Both the position numbers and the translations under genes were made by a program. A stretch of DNA of 10,587 bases from Furcasterigmium furcatum. Taxonomy: Eukaryota > Ascomycota > Sordariomycetes > Glomerellales > Plectosphaerellaceae. The stretch spans positions 178,961 to 189,547 of the forward strand of contig BCIA01000005.1 of NCBI GenBank assembly GCA_001599815.1. Reading direction: 5' to 3'. Within the stretch, counting starts at the first letter, position 1; each line of letters begins with the position of its first letter. Below the pieces are notes generated by a model. That model searched no databases. It was given only the letters and a program-made list of their open reading frames with translations, and had not been told where the DNA came from. Below, in pieces: positions 7,830 to 10,587 of the stretch.

Positions 7830-8012
7830 ATGGAGGTTCAGCTTGGCGCGGCAGGTGTCGATGGAATTGTAGTATCAAGCACAGGCAGCTTTCAATTTCA
7901 CGTGACGTTCCCTCCAAAGACACCTGCGTCATTTCGTCACCCCACACGGAAGTCACCCTTCAACGTCAGCTGCGCTAGGAACGGATCGCTCCGTGCACCG
8001 GTGCAAGTCCTG
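7830..8012 (+). promoter_or_regulatory. 183-nt upstream region of the patatin-NB-ARC-TPR gene
   Basis: It lies between the TAG of the preceding broken gene and the chosen ATG. It holds a TCACGTGA palindrome (7898-7905), the core of bHLH-type binding sites, and copy B of the 59-nt repeat. An in-frame ATG at 7830 directly abuts the previous stop and would extend the patatin protein by 61 residues with no family resemblance, so it was not chosen. Confidence 0.4.
7941..7999 (+). repeat. 59-nt repeat, copy B (upstream of the right-hand NLR)
   Basis: Inverted relative to copy A at 2539-2597 with about 5 mismatches. It ends 13 nt before the chosen start codon at 8013. The differences from copy A would alter four of five affected codons in copy A's frame, so the DNA rather than the peptide is conserved. 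Confidence 0.85.
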
Positions 8013-10587
8013 ATGGATCCACACGCCAATCCTGTCCGCATTCTCTCTCTAGGTGAGTAGACTGATGAGTCGGGCCTGCGAAGGGACTGACATGTGCAGA
8101 TGGCGGGGGCATCCGCGGTCTGTCGAGCCTGCTCATCCTCGAGCACCTGATGGAGCGCGTCCGCGAGGCCGAGGGGCTGGACGAGGTGCCACGCCCGTGC
8201 GACCGCTTCGACATCATCGGCGGCACCAGCACCGGCGGGTAGGTGGCCGTAGCCTGTGACGCTTCTTCTTGTGCTGACTTCGCAGGATCATCGCCATCAT
8301 GCTGGGCCGGCTGTGCATGACGGTCGACGAGTGCATCCGCGCCTACCGATCGATGGCCGAGCGGGCCTTCACCCCGAAGCGGACGACCTTCCTCCCCGCG
8401 TCCCCGAGCGGCGCGTTCTCGGCTAAGGCGCTCGAGGCGGCGATACGCGACACGGTCAAGGAGTTCTGTCCTGCGGCGGAGTGCGTGGCGCGGCGAGCTG
8501 GCGGACAGTCCACAGCCTCGACTTGCTTGCATGGTGAGACGGCGTTCCGCGAACCCTCGTGCACTGCGACGTAAGTAAAACCCCCCATCTTCTCGGGCTA
8601 AGCTGACGCCTCCAGGGTCGTCCTCGCCATCACAAAAGACAACGTCGATGCACGGCCGACCCTGTTCACGACATACGACACTTCGACGGGCCTCAGCGGC
8701 TGCACCATCTGGCAGGTGGCGCGCGCGACGTCGGCGGCGACGACCTTTTTCAAGCCGATCCGCGTGGGGCGCGACGGCGTCGAGTTTGTCGACGCCGGCT
8801 TTGGACACAATAACCCGAGCGAGGTGCTGATTGAGGAGGCGGGGCGGCGCTTCCCGGGTCGCGATCGCATGCAGGTCGTCAGCATTGGGACGGGACTCGG
8901 GGATGTTGTCAGCATTGGTGACACACGACTGAGCATCATCAGCGCGCTGAAGAAGATGGCGACGACGTCGAGGGCGGTGGCGAGCCGGCTGGACGATCGC
9001 TTTGGAAACGACGGCCAATACGTCCGGTTCAACGTGGAGAAGGGACTTGAAGACACAACCCTGTCGGACTGGAAGAAGGCGAGTTCGATCTCGGCGCAAA
9101 CGCAGAACTACCTGAGCGACAATAAGAGGGCCATCGACAGTTTCGTGGGTGCATTTCTGGGGCGGTTGCGGGCAACGGAGAGAACGGAAGGCGGCGGTAG
9201 GACCGCTGTTCCTGAATCGCCTCCACGTCAGTGCGAACGCGCCTCCAGTGCCAACACAACTGACAAGATGTAGGAAAGCCGTGTCGATACCTCCCGTTCC
9301 AGAAGAATAACAAGTTCGTTGGGCGGGCATCTGTCATGCAGATGCTGAAGCAAAAGCTGTTCGGTGACGATGACCAGGCGTCCCGTCGTGTCGCTATCGT
9401 GGGTCTCGGCGGGGTCGGCAAGACGCAGGTGGCCCTGCGGACGGCGTACTGGACTCTGCAGAATAGGCCCGACTGGCACGTCTTGTGGGTGCCGGCACTC
9501 AGCATAGCCAGTTTCGAGCAGGCGTGCAGGGCGATTGTCAAACAACTCAACCTGGACGGAGCGGACAAGGAGGATGCGAAGGAGGTACTCCGGCACTACC
9601 TCGAATCGGGTGCTTCCGGCCGTTGGCTTCTCGTTGTTGATAATGCCGACGACGAAGAGGTGATGGAGGGAAGGCGGCAGGGTCAAGAGCAGGGCATCAG
9701 TGACTTCTTTCCCCGCTCTGACCGGGGCCGCATTCTCTTCACGACTCGGGCTCGACGAATTGCAGCACGGTTGACACAGGGTGAGGTGGTTGATCTCTCG
9801 CAGATGAACGGGGACGAGGCCAGGGACCTGCTGGAGAAGTCGCTCGGCGGTAAGTCTCTGTCAACAGAAGACCAATGCGTGGCAGAACTTCTCGAGATCT
9901 TGACGTGCCTGCCTTTGGCCATCGTGCAGGCGGCGGCATACCTGAACGAGACAGGGGCTTCTGTGGCCGAGTACATCCGGCTGCTGCAGAACACGGAGCA
10001 AGACATGGTGGAGCTGCTAGAGACGGAGTTTAAAGACGGCACGCGATACGACCCGCGAAGCCACAGGACGACCAACGCAGTCGCCACGACGTGGGTGGTT
10101 TCTTTTGAGCAGATCCGGAAGAATGCAGACGCGGCGCTGCTGCTGAGCTTCATAGCGCATGTCGAGTTCAAGGCGATTCCGCGGTCGATGCTGCCGCCGG
10201 TCGGGTCAGAGCAGAGAATGACGCGAGCCATCGGGGTGCTCTGTGGCTACTCCTTTCTGAGCGTGCGAGAGGATAAGGCGACGTACGAAATGCATCGGCT
10301 GGTGCACTTGGCATCGCGGGTGTGGTTGAGCAGACAGGATGCCGCGGGCGAACAGAGGCGAGCGGCGCTGCAGCATCTTGGAAAGATTTTCTGGACAGAC
10401 GACTGGGATGAGCGTGAGAGGTGGCGGCACTTTCTGCCGCATGTTCTGAAGGCGACCGAGGTCGACAGGGAGGATCAAGGCTGGGGCGAAGAAGAAAGTG
10501 ACCTCGGGTACTGGGTTGGCAGGTGTTTGCAAGTGGAGGGTCGAAGCCGAGAGGCGGTGAAGGTGCTGGAGCGGGTGGTGGCGGTCC
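8013..10587 (+). CDS. patatin-NB-ARC-TPR NLR-like protein, 3' end outside window
   Basis: Exons 8013-8052, 8100-8238, 8286-8570, 8616-9226 and 9274 to the window end give 796 residues so far. Patatin domain, residues about 9-345: RILSLDGGGIRG oxyanion motif from residue 9, GTSTGG with nucleophile Ser57, and FVDAGFGHNNP with Asp214, so the Ser-Asp dyad is complete (DAG rather than DGG). NB-ARC: FVGR lead-in, P-loop GLGGVGKT (Lys408), WLLVVDNADD, ILFTTRAR, LPLAIVQAAAYL and EMHRLV. The last residues (GRSREAVKVLERVVAV) look like the first TPR helices. The start at 8013 was chosen because patatin NLRs begin shortly before the oxyanion motif. By family knowledge such proteins (for example PLP-1 of Neurospora crassa and vic2 of Cryphonectria parasitica) mediate non-self-triggered cell death; the role here is inferred. 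Confidence 0.9.
8053..8099 (+). other. intron 1 of the right-hand NLR (47 nt)
   Basis: Donor GTGAGT, branch GACTGAC, acceptor GTGCAG, phase 1. It restores the LSL-DGGGIRG motif. Confidence 0.9.
8239..8285 (+). other. intron 2 of the right-hand NLR (47 nt)
   Basis: Donor GTAGGT, branch TGCTGAC, acceptor TCGCAG, phase 2. It lies directly after GTSTGG, the same place as in the left patatin gene. Confidence 0.9.
8571..8615 (+). other. intron 3 of the right-hand NLR (45 nt)
   Basis: Donor GTAAGT, branch AGCTGAC, acceptor CTCCAG, phase 2. It joins SCTAT to VVLAITKD. Confidence 0.9.
9227..9273 (+). other. intron 4 of the right-hand NLR, at the patatin/NB-ARC junction (47 nt)
   Basis: Acceptor GATGTAG with branch AACTGAC is clear. 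The donor GTCAGT at 9227 gives phase 1 and joins PP-R-KPCRYLPF. An alternative phase-1 donor GTAGGA at 9197 would also keep the frame, so the donor is less certain than the acceptor. Confidence 0.7.

Noticed and set aside
7830..8060. Start of the right-hand NLR at ATG 7830
   Set aside because: It abuts the preceding stop codon, has poor context, and adds 61 residues across the repeat with no family similarity. ATG 8013 fits the usual patatin N-terminus.
7975..9330. Long minus-strand open frame (451 codons) opposite the right-hand patatin domain
   Set aside because: It is antisense to a clearly recognisable multi-exon patatin gene, and its translation is Arg/Ala-rich without any motif.
1..10587. 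Repeat-induced point mutation (RIP) as the cause of gene decay
   Set aside because: The interval is GC-rich throughout, without the AT-rich stretches and dense C-to-T stops expected of RIP. Each broken gene has a single stop.

Overview
The window looks like an accessory region of a filamentous ascomycete (Pezizomycotina). The evidence is short introns of 44-54 nt, mostly with a CTGAC branch site 10-15 nt before the acceptor, fungal NLR-type domain combinations, an IS630/Tc1-type transposase, and uncharacterised proteins of types common in these fungi. I cannot name the species.

Layout, left to right. (1) Minus strand, 3841 down to the left edge: a patatin-like domain, then a nucleoside-phosphorylase (PNP_UDP) domain, an NB-ARC ATPase and the start of TPR repeats. 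These can be read as two adjacent genes (standalone patatin, then PNP-NB-ARC-TPR). However, the PNP exon has no in-frame ATG before its domain. A 54-nt interval at 2635-2688 with good intron signals would join both parts in frame into one patatin-PNP-NB-ARC-TPR protein. (2) 3842-4947: 5' flank, then a scrambled relic of a PNP exon (4352-4553). (3) 4948-5964, plus: an intact Tc1/mariner-type transposase. (4) 6022-7044, minus: a PD-(D/E)XK-like protein of unknown role broken by one in-frame TGA. (5) 7128-7829, plus: a Cys/His-rich uncharacterised fungal protein, also broken by one in-frame TGA. (6) 8013 to the right edge, plus: a five-exon patatin-NB-ARC-TPR gene, open at the 3' end.

Two NLR-like genes thus flank a mobile and decayed middle and point outward. 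Proteins of this class sense non-self and trigger regulated cell death in fungi. By family knowledge, the patatin or phosphorylase domain would be the effector, NB-ARC the nucleotide switch and TPR the sensor. The most notable point is the possible double-effector architecture. The PNP domain sits in one exon bounded by phase-1 introns, and the other NLR has a phase-1 intron at its patatin/NB-ARC junction, as expected from exon shuffling. The left patatin domain also carries Ser where the catalytic Asp is expected. All splice sites were assigned by eye from reading frame and motif continuity.
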